Positions 53,894 to 64,000 of a stretch of DNA of 64,000 nucleotides are shown here, piece after piece. The position numbers were made by a program, and so were the translations under genes. This DNA is from Mantamonas sphyraenae (Eukaryota > CRuMs > Mantamonadidae). The stretch covers positions 496,001-560,000 of the forward strand of contig JAPMXV010000029.1 of assembly GCA_026936335.1 (NCBI GenBank), written 5' to 3'. The notes beneath the pieces were generated by a model that was not told the origin of the DNA, did not search any database, and saw only the letters and a list, made by a program, of their open reading frames with translations. How positions within the stretch are numbered: position 1 is the stretch's first letter; each line of letters starts with the position of its first letter.

Positions 53894-56282
53894 CAGCACG
53901 GGCAAGGGATCGTCAACGTCGATGCTTATGAATGTGCTGCAAAGTGAATTGGGCAAGAAGAGCGAGGAGGACACGCCCGGAGAGCGGGCGCGTGCAAAGT
54001 CGGTGGACGTGTCGACGCTGCTGGTGACCAAGGACCAGCACGTGATCCTGCAAGACTCGCTGGTGCTGGACGAGACTCTGTACGACTGCTTTGTGGGTCT
54101 GTGTGTGCCACGGCTGTACTATGCCAGCGTGGCCACCGAGACCGTGGGTGCGTCGTCAAAGCAGGGCACGGTGGCCAGCGTGCCGCAGCTCAAGTCGACA
54201 GTGATGCGCGACTTTGTGGGCATGGAGGACGTGGATGTGGAGACACGCGACGCCATGCTCAATTTCAGCTACTACCTGACCATTGGCAACATGGACGAGG
54301 CGTACAAGACGGTGCGGCTGATCAAAAGCGGCACAGTGTGGGAAAACATGGCCCAGATGTGCGTCAAAACCAAACGGTTGGACGTGGCCGAGGTGTGTCT
54401 GTCCAACATGGGCCACGCACGCGGTGTGCGCATGCTGCGGCAGGCACGGAAGAACGAACCGGAAATCGAGGCCCAAATGGCCATGGTGGCCATCCAGCTG
54501 GGCATGGTCGAGGACGCCAGGAAGCTGTACACAGAGTGCCAGCGGTACGACTTGCTGTGTGAGCTGCACATGGCCTGTGGCGAGTTTGAAGAGGCGGTGG
54601 CGGTGGCTTCCAAGTACGACCGCATTCACCTCAAGAACGTGTACTTTGAGTACGCACGTGCGCTGGAGCACAAGGGTCAAACCGCAGACGCAATCACCTT
54701 TTACGAAAAGAGTGGCACGCATCGCGAACAGGTGCCGCGCATGCTGTTCAAGATGGGCGCGGTGACGGAGCTGGTGGCGTACGTGAGTGCGTCGGGTGAA
54801 CAGGAGCTGCAGACATGGTGGGCTCGCTACCTGGAGAGTGTGGACAACCTGCAAGAGTCGTTGCGCTTCTATGAGATGGCTGAAGACTTTGCCAGCGTGG
54901 TGCGTGTGCTGACACGCAATGGCCAGACGGACAGCGCCATGGACGTGGTCAACTCGTCGGGCGACAAGGCAGCTGCCTTTCAGCTGGCACGGCACCTGGA
55001 AGACAGGGAACGCTTCCAGGAGGCCATTCAGATGTACACACGGGCCGATTCGTTCACGCACTCGATCCGGCTGGCCAAGGAGCACGGGTTTGAGGACGAG
55101 CTGCTGGAGCTTGCGCTGCGCAGCTCGCCAGGCTTGATGCTGGACGCGGCCAAGTACTTTGAGGAGATTGGAAACGCAGAAAAGGCAACGATGCTGTATC
55201 ACAAGGGAGGGAACCTGAGCAAGGCACTGGAAATCTCGTTCCGGACGCGGCAGTTCCAGCTGCTGGCAGACATTGCGGACGAGCTGGACGAAAACGCAGA
55301 CCCGCGGCTGCTGGAGGAGTGCGCGGGTTTCTTTGTGGAGCATGAGCAGTTTGACAAGGCGGCCGCGATGTACATTAACGCCAAGAGCTTCGACAACGCG
55401 CTGCGGACGTGCCTGGAGCACCAGATCACCATCACGGAGGAGATGTGCGATAAGATGGTGCTCCCCGAGGGAAGCAGCAAGGAAGAGGAGACAGCCATGA
55501 GTGTGAAGATCGCAAAGTGCGTCAAGAGCCAGCGCAACTACGAGCTGGCAGCCAAGTACTACACCAAAGCCAACCTGAAGGTGAAGGCGGTGCAGTGTCT
55601 GATCAAGACGGGTGACATCGACAAGGTGATCTTCTTTGCCAATGTGTCGCGTGAGCAGCAGGTGTACATTGTGGCCGCGCACTACTTGCAGCAGTGCGAC
55701 TGGCGCAACAACAAGAAGATCCTGCGCGCAATCATGATGTTTTACACCAAAGCCAATGCGCCCGAATCGCTGGCGGCGTTTTACGAGAGTGCGGCGCAGC
55801 TGGAGATCGACGAGTACTCGGAGTATGAAAAGGCACTCAAGGCGCTGAAAGAGGCAGTGAAGCACGCTGGCAAGTCGACAAGCGAGGACAAGGAGCGACT
55901 GGTGCAGATGTACAGCCAGAAGAAGAGCCTGGTGGAACGGTTTGTGCGTGCACGGTCGTTGGTGCAGGAGAACCCTGAGGAAATGATCCGCATCTGCGAA
56001 CAGCTGATGCACGAATCGGACGTGGAGAGTGCCGTGCGTGTGGGCGATATCTACAACCAGCTCATCGAGTACCACCAGAGCCAGGGCAACAACGCCGAAG
56101 CCAAGCAGCTGCTGAGCCGCATGCGAGCGAACAACATCGACGTGAATTTTTACGTGAGTCAAGAGGTGCTCGACGCGCTCGGCGACTCGGGAGCGTCTGC
56201 CGCACCCAGCTACGGCGGCTACGGCGGTATTGGCGTGGGGTCGGGGTCAGATGAGGTGGATGAGATCGAGGACGAGTGGTGA
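51623..56282 (+). CDS. IFT140: Intraflagellar transport protein 140 (IFT-A)
   Basis: Exons are 51623-51748, 51992-52213 and 52353-56282, all phase 0, giving 1,425 aa; human IFT140 has 1,462. The N-terminal half is WD40 propellers: ASAFHPQQPLLAVATDEGRV, YLAWHPTQKLCAIAWQDGTI, LMEWSPYGTRLVTADS and SGTLAIWKMDNRSK. The C-terminal half is TPR-like helical repeats (for example YYTKANLKVKAVQCLIKTGD). The end is acidic, rich in Gly/Tyr then Glu/Asp. A poly-Ser run (CAG/AGC repeats, about residues 615-630) interrupts the linker between the two. IFT140 is a core subunit of the IFT-A retrograde train and imports membrane cargo into flagella. Its presence shows the organism builds a motile cilium or flagellum. 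The next gene begins 12 bp after its stop. Confidence 0.93.
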
Positions 56283-56293
56283 GGAAAGGGGCA

Positions 56294-57178
56294 ATGAAGC
56301 GCGTTGCGAGTGCTTTGGCAAAGTTTCCCTGGATGTCGTCCACGGCGGGGAGAAGGAAACGGACGCATAGGTCTGTGGAGGAAGGACTGGTGCAAGCGAT
56401 GAACACACAGGCCCGGGGGGTAGAGGTGTGGAGGAAGGAAGCTGGAGCAAAGAGGCAGCGTGTGGAGACCTTTCGCGAGAAGTTGCTGGGTGACGAGACA
56501 CGCGAATGGCATGTACGATACTCGCCCTACTCTGCCAAACGGCTCAAACCATTCATATTTATTGATCGGGAGACGCAGACACCAGCCATGTTGCTGTTCA
56601 AGGAGCTGCAGCAGCGCGTGCTGGAAGTGGGGGAGATTCCTCAGCGCTCGCTGTGCTACGAACATGTGCGGGAGAAGCACATTGCGCAGGTGAACAGCCT
56701 GTTGCGGCAGCACTTCTGGGAGGGAATTGACAGTGAGTATGCGCGTGGAGAGAGAGGCGTCATTGTGAGAGGTACGACGACGCTGACACCAAGTTGTCCC
56801 ACCGGCCCACACGCCACACGTCGGCGCGTTACAGTGTCCCGCAGTGTACAATGGCCCGAGTACGGAGTGGTGGTGACGTATGGCCAACTCGTGGTAGCGT
56901 GTGGCTTCATTGCAAACGGCTACGTGCTGTTCATGTGTGTTCGAGCAGGCTGGCGTCGCGCTGGCATTGCTCGAACCGTGCTGTATCTGTTGATTCAGTC
57001 GTCTGAAAGTGTGGACATCAAGCTCCACGTGGCTGTAAGCAACCCGGCCATGATGCTGTACAGTTCATTCGGCTTCAAGGTTGAGGAGTACATCCGCAAC
57101 TTTTACCGCGGCTACGTCAGCGACGAGGCGCGAGAGCAAGGTGCTCATGATGCGATGCTGATGCGTCTGCGGCGTTGA
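56294..57178 (+). CDS. KAT14: KAT14/CSRP2BP-like GNAT acetyltransferase (ATAC complex)
   Basis: Exons are 56294-56732 and 56835-57178, phase 1, giving 260 aa. The conserved core begins REWHVRYSPYSAKRLKPFI and continues with the helix RQHFWEGIDMSRSVQWPEY after splicing. The acetyl-CoA loop is RAGWRRAGIARTVLYLLIQ (R/Q-x-x-G-x-G/A type). The C-terminal signature is LHVAVSNPAMMLYSSFGFK, then EEYIRNFYRGY. This is specific for KAT14 (ATAC2), a histone H4 acetyltransferase subunit. It is much shorter than the human protein (about 780 aa), retaining only the C-terminal acetyltransferase region. The ATG is 12 bp after the IFT140 stop, so its transcript must start inside the IFT140 3' coding end, or the two are co-transcribed. 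Upstream open codons lack an ATG. Confidence 0.85.
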   Translation: MKRVASALAKFPWMSSTAGRRKRTHRSVEEGLVQAMNTQARGVEVWRKEAGAKRQRVETFREKLLGDETREWHVRYSPYSAKRLKPFIFIDRETQTPAMLLFKELQQRVLEVGEIPQRSLCYEHVREKHIAQVNSLLRQHFWEGIDSEYARGERGVIVRGTTTLTPSCPTGPHATRRRVTVSRSVQWPEYGVVVTYGQLVVACGFIANGYVLFMCVRAGWRRAGIARTVLYLLIQSSESVDIKLHVAVSNPAMMLYSSFGFKVEEYIRNFYRGYVSDEAREQGAHDAMLMRLRR

Positions 57179-57254
57179 AGGAGCGAGGAAAGATGAGAGA
57201 AATGCAGCACCCGTTCCCATTGGCCCTGGCACGACAAAGCAAAATACACCACTA

Positions 57255-59931
57255 ATGATGGCATCCAGGGTTCAGCTTGTGTGCCTGACACTCCTCGTTG
57301 CACTCTGTGTGACAAGCCATGCGGCCACAGTCAACTGGCGGCGAGTGAGTGCAAGCGGAGGACCAGCAGGTGAGAGGCGGGTCGTTGGCTCCCACACACT
57401 TTTTTTCGTGGTGTTCGTTCCGCCTGGTGGGGTGACAGGTGTGGAGTTTTGGCAGGGGAAGAGGGCATGTGCTGACGCGCACTGGGACGTGGGACGACGG
57501 TACAGGGCGCAACGGAGCAACGATGCAGTATGACGCGGCAAAGAACCGGTTGATTGTGTTTGGCGGCAGGGTTGGGTCGTCCGGAACGTTTTTCGACGAC
57601 ACCTGGGCATACTCGTTTGCAGACTCCAAGTGGACACAAATCAACACGGCAACAAAGCCATCCGCACGTTTCAGCATGGTGTCGGGCGTGTCTGGGGATT
57701 TGATGGTGGTTGTGACTGGAGAAGGGCCGGCGAAGCAGTTTTTCGGAGACGAAGCATGGGCCTTCAACATGAACAACGACACGTGGGAACAGATTGGCCC
57801 AGCGAGTGGGTCCAAGGCGCTGGATAGGTATGGAAGTGGAGGAGGGACGATGATGGGGTCGCAGATCTGGATGACGCACGGATTTGCAACAACACGATAC
57901 CAGGACACGTGGGCGTTTGACCCTGGCACGAAGCAGTGGGTTGTCAAAACACCCAAGGGATCTCTGCCTGTGAACCGGTGTCTGCACGCGTCTGCGGTGC
58001 TGGCCAAGGACGAGCTGATGATTATGGGCGGGTGTGCCTCTGGCGGATTCGGCCCTTGCCCGCTGGACGACACCTGGGTATTGGACAGTACAGGGTGGCA
58101 TGAAGTGACCAGTGGGACAAAGCCATCGGGACGTCTGCGAACAATGGCCACACAGTACGTGAACGAAGGAAGGAACACGCGCAAGGCTGTTCTGTTTGCA
58201 GGCACAGGCAAGGACGACACACTTCTGTTTGACGGCACCACACGCACTTGGAAGGAGTTTGTGACAGCAGCGAGCCCTTCAAGCCGCGAGGAGTCGGCCA
58301 TGTGCAGCGTGGTGCCCACTTCGGGCAAACCGTTCGTTGCACTGTTTGGAGGCAAAGACGCAGCCGGCGTGGCCCAGAACGACCTCTGGGTGCTGGAAGG
58401 TGACCAAGCGCAGCTGCGAGAGCTGCCTCTGCCCATGTCGACGGGTATGCTGTACGCAGCGGTGGGGTTGATCGCAGTGATGGGAGTGCTGGGCGCAGTG
58501 GCGACGTACACAAAGCTGGGTCTTGCTCGCTTCCTTGTGCACAGACCATTGGCCACGTATGAGCTGGACCAGAAGAAGGTGAGCGCGTTCTTCAACCCGC
58601 TGTATGGGACAACATGGGGAGAAATGATTGTCGTGGGTCTGTTTGTGGTTGCCAGCGCGCTTGCGTTTGTGGCAGGGCTGACGTCGACGGATTTCGACCT
58701 TGCGCTGGCGTTTGGCAACTTGAACGCGTGGCTGAGTGCGTTTGTGATTGTGCCTGCGACGCGAGTGTCCGTGGTGCAGGCAGTGTTTGGCATGCCGTTT
58801 GAACGTGCGGTGCGCTATCATCGGATCATCGCACGCACTTTCTGGGTGTCCATGCTGTTGCATCTCGTTCTGATTGCAGCGTCGCGTCCAGGGTTTCTGG
58901 ACGCGTCTGCGACGCCTGTGGGGCTGTACGGCCTGCTTGCGTTTTGCACCTTTTCCGTGCTGATGGTGGGCGGGTCCGGAACGTTCCGACGACGCTTCTA
59001 CAAGGTGTTTGTGCTGCCGCATCCGTTTGTGGGTGCAGTGGGCCTTGTGTTTGCGTGCCTGCATCAGGTGGTGGTGCTGTGGTATGCGTTGGGCAGTGTG
59101 CTGCTGATGCTGGTCAGCAAGGCGATTGCCTATGGGCGAGCAGGACGAGACACACAACTGGTGTCGATGACTCAGCTGCCTGGGCGTGTGACGCGTGTGG
59201 AGATGCGCAAGGAGGGGTTTGAATACGAGGGTGGCCAGTACCTGTATCTGCGTGTGGCCAACGTGTCTGCTGTGGAGTGGCACCCGTTTTCGATCTCGTC
59301 ACACCCGCAGCAAGACACGGTGACGGTGCACGTGAAGGATTCTGGCAACGGGCATTTCACATCGAAGCTGTATGAGCTTGCAGGGAGCGGCGAAGCGGCG
59401 ACAGCTGTGGTGAACATCCATGGGCCGTATGGAGTGCCGTCCGTGCGTGTGGAGGAGTACAGCACATTGGTGCTTGTGTGTGGAGGGATTGGAGTGACAC
59501 CGATGGTGTCTATGCTTGGCGATCTGTACCACCGCGTAAAGGCCGGGAGCGGGTCGTGGAACCGTGTGGTGTTTGTGTGGAGCGTGCGGCAGCGGGAAGA
59601 GCTGGACAAGTTTGCAGACGTGCTGAGCATGGCTGCGGCGGACGAGGCTCACTTTGATGTGCGGCTTTTTGTGACCAAGGGCAGCGCCGGAGGCAAGGGT
59701 GAAGGCGCAGGCGACAAGGAAGGTGCGACGTTGCAGGGCGTGGAGATCAACCAGGGACGGCCTGACCTGGCCAAGGTGATGCAGGACGCAAAGGCAATGA
59801 CCAATGAGGGCAACGTCGGTGTATTTGCGTGTGGTCCGCAGATTGTGATCCGCACCGTCGGCAACCTGGCCCAGGAGACCAGCGACGACACGACTCGCTT
59901 CGACTTTCACCAGGAGGTGTTTGCGTTTTAA
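57255..59931 (+). CDS. Kelch-domain / ferric reductase (NOX-FRE type) fusion protein
   Basis: Exons are 57255-57369 and 57506-59931, phase 1, giving 846 aa. A signal peptide (MMASRVQLVCLTLLVALCV) leads into about five Kelch repeats with the RLIVFGG and DDTWAYS patterns, residues about 30-350, presumably outside the cell. A transmembrane segment follows (GMLYAAVGLIAVMGVLGAVA), then the ferric reductase core. Two helices each carry an H-x13-H pair (RYHRIIARTFWVSMLLH and PHPFVGAVGLVFACLH), ligating two haems. The cytosolic part has the FAD motif HPFSISSHP, the NADPH motif VCGGIGVTPMVSM and the C-terminal CGP plus FHQEVFAF. These are diagnostic of the FRE/NOX superfamily, which moves electrons from NADPH across the membrane to iron or oxygen. 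Kelch propeller plus reductase in one chain is unusual. Confidence 0.87.
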
Positions 59932-60573
59932 AGAGAGGCGCAGGCGGACTGGGAGGAGAAGTTGTTGGGGAGGGAGGACCTGGTGGAGACGGGCGCAGCA
60001 AATGAAAGTCGGGCGCATGCGGAAACTAGCTGGGCGCTTGTCTTTAGCCCGGTAGCGTCGTGTAGGAGCATCGCACGGCTCATGCTACCCTATGGTTGGA
60101 TGAAAGAGACGGTCTGCGAGGCAGAGGTGGTCTCAGGCAGGGTGGCTGAAGTACGGAACGGGTGTAAGGGGGCGGAAGGAGTGTGTGCGAAAAAGGCGGC
60201 GGTGGAGAATCGAGAACGGGTGCTTTTGGCGCGCACACACACAGGAGACACGAAGGAAGCAGGTGCAGGTCAGCCAGCTAAGGAAGGCTTCCTTTGTTGG
60301 TCGCTCATGCCCATCAACGAGGCGCAACCCTCGGACGAGTCGGTTTGATACTGCGAATATCGAGACTTTAGGTTTTCTCATCATCCCTGCACGTCTGCTT
60401 CCCCCATTGACATGCACACACACACACACACACACATGCACACACACATGCACACTGGTGCCAAACACAAGAAGTAGATTACGGGCAGCCTTGGACCACA
60501 AACGTACGTTTTCGTCATCCGAAGAGTTTGTGTTTGGTCACCCAACGCGCGGTGGTGGCAAACGGCAAAGACC
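59932..60573. other. Intergenic region with nested hairpin and (CA)n tract
   Basis: 642 bp between the reductase stop and the PAK-like start. No convincing gene. Two adjacent stem-loops can be drawn: CTGGGC/GCCCGG (about 60030-60052) and GGTAGC/GCTACC (60051-60089) with an inner CGTG/CACG pair. A (CA)n tract spans about 60414-60452. The hairpins are noted as possible RNA structure only. Confidence 0.35.
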
Positions 60574-61569
60574 ATGTCCTTCTTCAAGAAGAAGGAGAAG
60601 GAAGTGGACACCAAGGTGTATGAGGTGACGATCTCCTCTGATCGTCAGCTGGAGGTAAGTGTGGCAGAGCGAGGCGCTGCAAGAGGGCTCCCTGCTTTTT
60701 GGGCCAAAATTTGCGGTTGTGCCTTGCCGTCCGTGTGAGCTGACACGCAAGGACGTGACACACGTGGCGCCCTCCCCATGGGTCGTATGTGATCTGGTGG
60801 AAACCGTGTGCCGTGCCACACAAACACAGGGGATCCCCGACAGGTGGCGCAAGGCGCTGAAGGACAGCAAGCTGACGGCGAAAGAGCTTGCAGAAAACCC
60901 CGAGGTGCTGTACAACTGCCTGTCGTTTGCACACCGCGGGTACAAAACGAAGCTACGACGCAAGAAAACGGCCAAGAGTGACGGAAGTGGCGAGGGATCG
61001 TCGTCGTCGTCGTCGTCGTCATCGTCGTCGTCGGCAGGGAGCGAGGCAACGATCGGATCGAAAGAAGATCAAGAGGGAAGCAGCAGCACGAAAGAAAACG
61101 ACGACAACGCGGAGGCGGTAGAGACGGGCACGGAGTCAGGCAAGGCAGGAGGAGCCCAGAACGAAACGGACAAAGACAATGACACAGACGAGGAGGATGA
61201 AGAGGATGAGGAGGACGAGGAGGAGGAGGAGAAAGACGAAGGCGAGGAGGAAGCGCAAGCAAGCAGCTCGGCAAAGCAAGGAGGGGATGACACCGCAGCA
61301 GACAAGAAACAAAATGGCGAGGCGAACAACGGCATGCGTGTCAAGGATTCGCATGAGTCGGCAGAGGATGGTGGCGGGGCAAAGGTGGAGGTTTCCATCA
61401 CCATCGAGGCACCCAGCGAAGAGACGACGACCTCTGTGCCAGCCGTCGTTGTGGAGAACCATGACGCAGAGGAAGAGGAAGGGGCGAAGGAGGAGCACGA
61501 GGTGGTGGCGGAGGTCCCAGCGGAAAAGGAAGGTGAGGACAAAGGCAAGGACAAGGCGCCGGTGGTGGT

Positions 61570-61617
<48 letters not shown>

Positions 61618-63122
61618 GGAGGAAGAAAAGAAGCCAAGCTTCTTCAAGCGATTGTTCACCAGGAAGAACAAGAGCAAGGGAGACAGCGGGTCGTCCAGCA
61701 AGGGGAGCACGACGTCGACGGGGAGCACAAAGTCAAAGGGCAAAGCGGCCAAGACGGGGACAGGAAAGAACACAGGAGGGCTGCCAGATGGAGGCAGCAG
61801 TGGAAGCAACAGTGCAGGCGGACATTCAGGCGCATTGGAAAAGGGAAAGGGACGCAGCGCGTCGCCGGCTCCTTTCAAGCGATTGGACGACTCGGGGTCG
61901 TCGAGCAGCCTGTCTCCAGGAGGAGGAGGCAGGCAACGTGGCATGTCTCTGTTTGAGGAGCAGCCGTCGCGACGAGGACGTGCGGCAACTGTGGGGGCCA
62001 AGCTGATGCGACGCGACCCCACCCCAGAGCCTCCGCCTCGCACAAGCGAGAAGGAGCAAGGAGCACGTGAACGCCTGGAAGAGGAAGTGGGTAGGTTTTG
62101 GAAGCAGCACAGACGCGGGAAACAAGAGAAAGCAGGGGAGACGGCAGCAATTCACGGGAACACTCACGGAACTCACACCGCCCTCTTCCCCCCCCTCCCC
62201 CTCACCCCAAACGTTGCACCCACACCCACACACAAACACAGTGCCGTACTTGGCCGAGGGAGACCCGAAGAAACTGTTTACAAACTTGTCGCGCATCGGC
62301 AAGGGTGGGTTTGGCGAGGTGTTCTTGGCAACAAGCTGCCTGGAGGGAAGGGATGGGCAGACGGTAGCACTGAAGCAGATGGAGTACAAGAGCGCACGAG
62401 ACCTGAAGTACATTGTGAACGAAATCAAAATGCTGTCGAGCATGGCGCACGAGAACCTGATCGAGTACGTGGGCAGCTGGAAGGGCAAGGGCCAGAAGAT
62501 CTGGATGGTGATCGAGTACATGGACGGCGGGACGCTGCAGGACCTGTCGCGAGGCTACAGCATGAGCGAAGGGTCGATTGTGGTTGTGCTCAAGGAAGTG
62601 CTCAAGGCCATTGCGTACATGCATTCGATCGACCGTATCCACCGAGACATCAAGAGCGCCAACGTGCTCCTTACGCTGGATGGCAAGGTGAAGTTGTGCG
62701 ACTTTGGCCTGTGTGCACCGGCAAGCGAGACGGAAACGACGTCGATGGTGGGATCGCCATACTGGATGTCGCCCGAGGTCATCGCCAAGAAGCCATACGG
62801 CAAGGGGATCGACATCTGGGCAGTGGGCATTCTGGCCATCGAGATGGCAGAGGAGAAGCCGCCATACTACGAGTGTGGCCCACTTAAGGCCCTGTACATG
62901 ATTGCTACCAAAGGCGTGTCCAAATACTACGAGGATGGCGACTACAGTGTGGAGTTCCGCGACTTTCTGGACGCCTGCCTGAACCCAGATCCCAAACAGC
63001 GTCCCTCGGCAGACGAGCTGCTGCAACACCCGCTCATGGAGAAGACCACATCGCGCCAGAAGCTCATGAGTGCCATCGAGTTTGTGTACGTTGCCCAGAG
63101 CCTGAGCATGACGGGACTGTGA
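60574..63122 (+). CDS. PAK/STE20-like protein kinase with divergent CRIB region
   Basis: Exons are 60574-60654, 60752-62090 and 62242-63122, phases 0 and 1, giving about 766 aa. The second acceptor is chosen because it keeps phase and removes an unlikely stretch. The N-terminus VYEVTISSDRQLE joins DVTHVAPS and then GIPDRWRKALKDSKLTAKEL, AENPEVL. This resembles a weakened CRIB followed by the autoinhibitory helix of PAKs, which bind Rac/Cdc42. A 380-residue linker is acidic and Ser-rich, with a perfect (Pro-Glu)8 repeat from GAGCCT units (61573-61617). The kinase domain has the GKGGFGEVFLA P-loop, VALKQM, HRDIKSANVLLT, DFGLC, and the STE20 signature VGSPYWMSPEVI. It is group STE; PAK assignment is likely but the CRIB is not canonical. 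Confidence 0.8.
61573..61617. repeat. GAGCCT hexamer repeat encoding Pro-Glu
   Basis: About eight perfect tandem GAGCCT units, the last one decaying to gagccg, inside the PAK-like coding sequence. Likely length-polymorphic. Confidence 0.85.
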
Positions 63123-63221
63123 GGGACAAGAAACATTACACCACCAATGGACAAAATGTGTGCCTGTGACGTCCTCTCTCTCGTTGGTCTTTTGTTTGTG
63201 GCAAAATCACACACGGGCGCA

Positions 63222-63749
63222 TCACAGTTCGTCCTCGTCATCGCCGTCGTCGTCGTCGTCACGCTTGCGCTTGTTCGCCTCGAGATCGGCAGCCTTCATC
63301 AGCTTCTTGCGGGGCTTGCGCTGCACAGGCTCCTCCTCCTCCTCCTCATCGTCTTCGTCTTCGTCGTCGTCGTCGTCACCCAGCGCGCCCTGGAGCGCAG
63401 CAAAGTTGGGTGCGGCGGCACGGCGGCGGCGAGGGCCTTCGATGATGTTGGCCTTGTCGAGCTCGAGGTCGCCGCTCTCCAGGGAGGCGTCGCTGAGGTA
63501 GTGGTCGTCCTCCTCATCCTCACTCTTCTTGGCCTTCTTTTTCTTGACCACCTTTTTGGCCTTCTTCTTGGGCGGCGGGGCGGTGGATGTCGATTGCGTT
63601 TCCGACACACTTCCCGTGCTGCTTCCGGCCGCAGCCGTTGTCGAGCCAGCTGACACAGCCTCGGTCGGCTTGGTGCCGGTCTCTGTGGTGGCAGCTGCCG
63701 TTGCGGACGTGGATGTGGTTGTGGTTGTGGTTGTGGTCGATGACGACAT
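63222..63749 (-). CDS. Acidic nuclear protein with CHZ-like histone-chaperone motif
   Basis: A single exon of 175 aa. The first 60 residues are Thr/Ser/Ala-rich, with a poly-Thr run from ACC/ACA repeats. Then a basic patch (KKKAKKVVKKKKAKK) is followed by an acidic stretch and DKANIIEGPRRRRAAAPNF, then Asp/Glu runs. NIIxG-RRxR with flanking acidic tracts resembles the CHZ motif of Chz1 and HIRIP3, chaperones for H2A.Z-H2B. The chain ends DDEDEL, which looks like an ER-retrieval tetrapeptide but is unlikely to act as one without a signal peptide. It converges with the PAK-like gene (stops about 100 bp apart). Confidence 0.55.
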   Translation of the reverse strand: MSSSTTTTTTTTSTSATAAATTETGTKPTEAVSAGSTTAAAGSSTGSVSETQSTSTAPPPKKKAKKVVKKKKAKKSEDEEDDHYLSDASLESGDLELDKANIIEGPRRRRAAAPNFAALQGALGDDDDDEDEDDEEEEEEPVQRKPRKKLMKAADLEANKRKRDDDDDGDDEDEL

Positions 63750-63813
63750 GATCCCGTTTGTGGTTGATGACGCCGCGCCGCCCCACGCAACCTACTTCTT
63801 CATCGACAGAATG
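63748..63813 (+). CDS. Possible first exon of a gene running off the right edge
   Basis: An ATG at 63748 opens a 22-codon frame (MIPFVVDDAAPP, then TYFFIDRM) ending in a GTACGC donor in phase 0. An intron-like stretch with CT and CA tracts and a possible acceptor (ctcacag) at about 63986-63993 follow before the window ends. The ATG overlaps the start codon of the opposite-strand CHZ-like gene, which is odd. Either start may be misplaced. Too short to name. Confidence 0.3.
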
Positions 63814-63867
63814 GTACGCACGCGCGCAATGCGATTCTATGCACACGTCCCATCACCAGTCACCATC

Positions 63868-63925
63868 TCTCTCTCTCTCTCTCTCACTCACTCACTCACA
63901 CACACTGTCACACACACACATACTC
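63868..63925. repeat. (CT)n, (CTCA)n and (CA)n tracts at the right edge
   Basis: A CT run is followed by CTCA units and CA runs. The composition matches that seen near acceptors in other introns of this window. Confidence 0.75.
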
Positions 63926-64000
63926 CGTCGCCCACGCATGACCGGGTGATGCTCGTGACGAACCGCGCGCGGGAAAACTCGCCCGGCTCACAGGCCTCAC

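Noticed and set aside
53846..53897. AGC repeat considered as a possible CRISPR-like or transposon end
   Set aside because: A simple trinucleotide repeat encoding Ser within IFT140, with no spacers.
63222..63236. C-terminal DEDEL as an ER-retention signal
   Set aside because: No signal sequence and a clear basic nuclear-type segment; the match is compositional.
63732..63749. Poly-Thr start region of the CHZ-like protein as a secreted mucin domain
   Set aside because: No signal peptide, and the rest of the protein is nuclear-like (basic and acidic runs).

Overview
The window is nuclear DNA from a flagellated eukaryote. It is GC-rich and compact: intergenic gaps are short, and most genes carry zero to a few GT-AG introns of roughly 60-250 bp. 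Many introns contain (TG)n or (CA)n tracts close to the acceptor. The gene set includes IFT140, a two-domain adenylate kinase 8, TPX2, CENP-M, MAD2, KAT14, ILRUN, XK-related proteins and a PAK-like kinase. Together with serine, glutamate and proline homopolymers in the proteins, this points to a unicellular holozoan, most probably a choanoflagellate. That placement is an inference from gene content, not from a search.

Left part (1-22.7 kb): a cation/Ca exchanger with an extracellular Cys-rich domain, an XK-related membrane protein, a PHOSPHO-type phosphatase, MAD2, a deoxynucleoside kinase (dNK), a second MAD2, a second XK-related gene, eIF4E2/4EHP, AK8, a second dNK, TRM6 and a large SANT-domain protein. 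The MAD2, dNK and XK-related genes each occur twice, in inverted orientation, with near-identical introns and flanks. At least one copy in each pair is frame-disrupted. This is a recent set of inverted segmental duplications, or a haplotype misassembly that mimics one.

Middle (22.7-31.7 kb): the highlight is a very large Fanzor-type (eukaryotic TnpB/OMEGA) RuvC nuclease at 24,231-30,180. It is about 1,947 aa after removing one intron. Its C-terminus shows RuvC-I, a rearranged RuvC-II/zinc-ribbon segment and RuvC-III. It is preceded by about 1.5 kb without a convincing gene and followed by a short region with a poly(A) signal and a 12-bp inverted repeat. A small F-box protein lies convergent to it.

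Right part (31.8-64 kb): dense, ordinary housekeeping genes, often in divergent pairs with start codons about 100 bp apart (TPX2 with an unrecognised gene, ILRUN with IFT140) or convergent pairs (CENP-M/ILRUN, PAK/CHZ). Others are a giant F-box protein, BTAF1/Mot1 with a frameshift, casein kinase 1, KAT14, a Kelch-ferric reductase fusion, a PAK-like kinase and a CHZ-motif histone-chaperone candidate. Spindle and kinetochore factors (MAD2, TPX2, CENP-M) and cilium factors (IFT140, AK8) are well represented, but there is no sign of operon-style organisation. No rRNA, tRNA or CRISPR array was seen.
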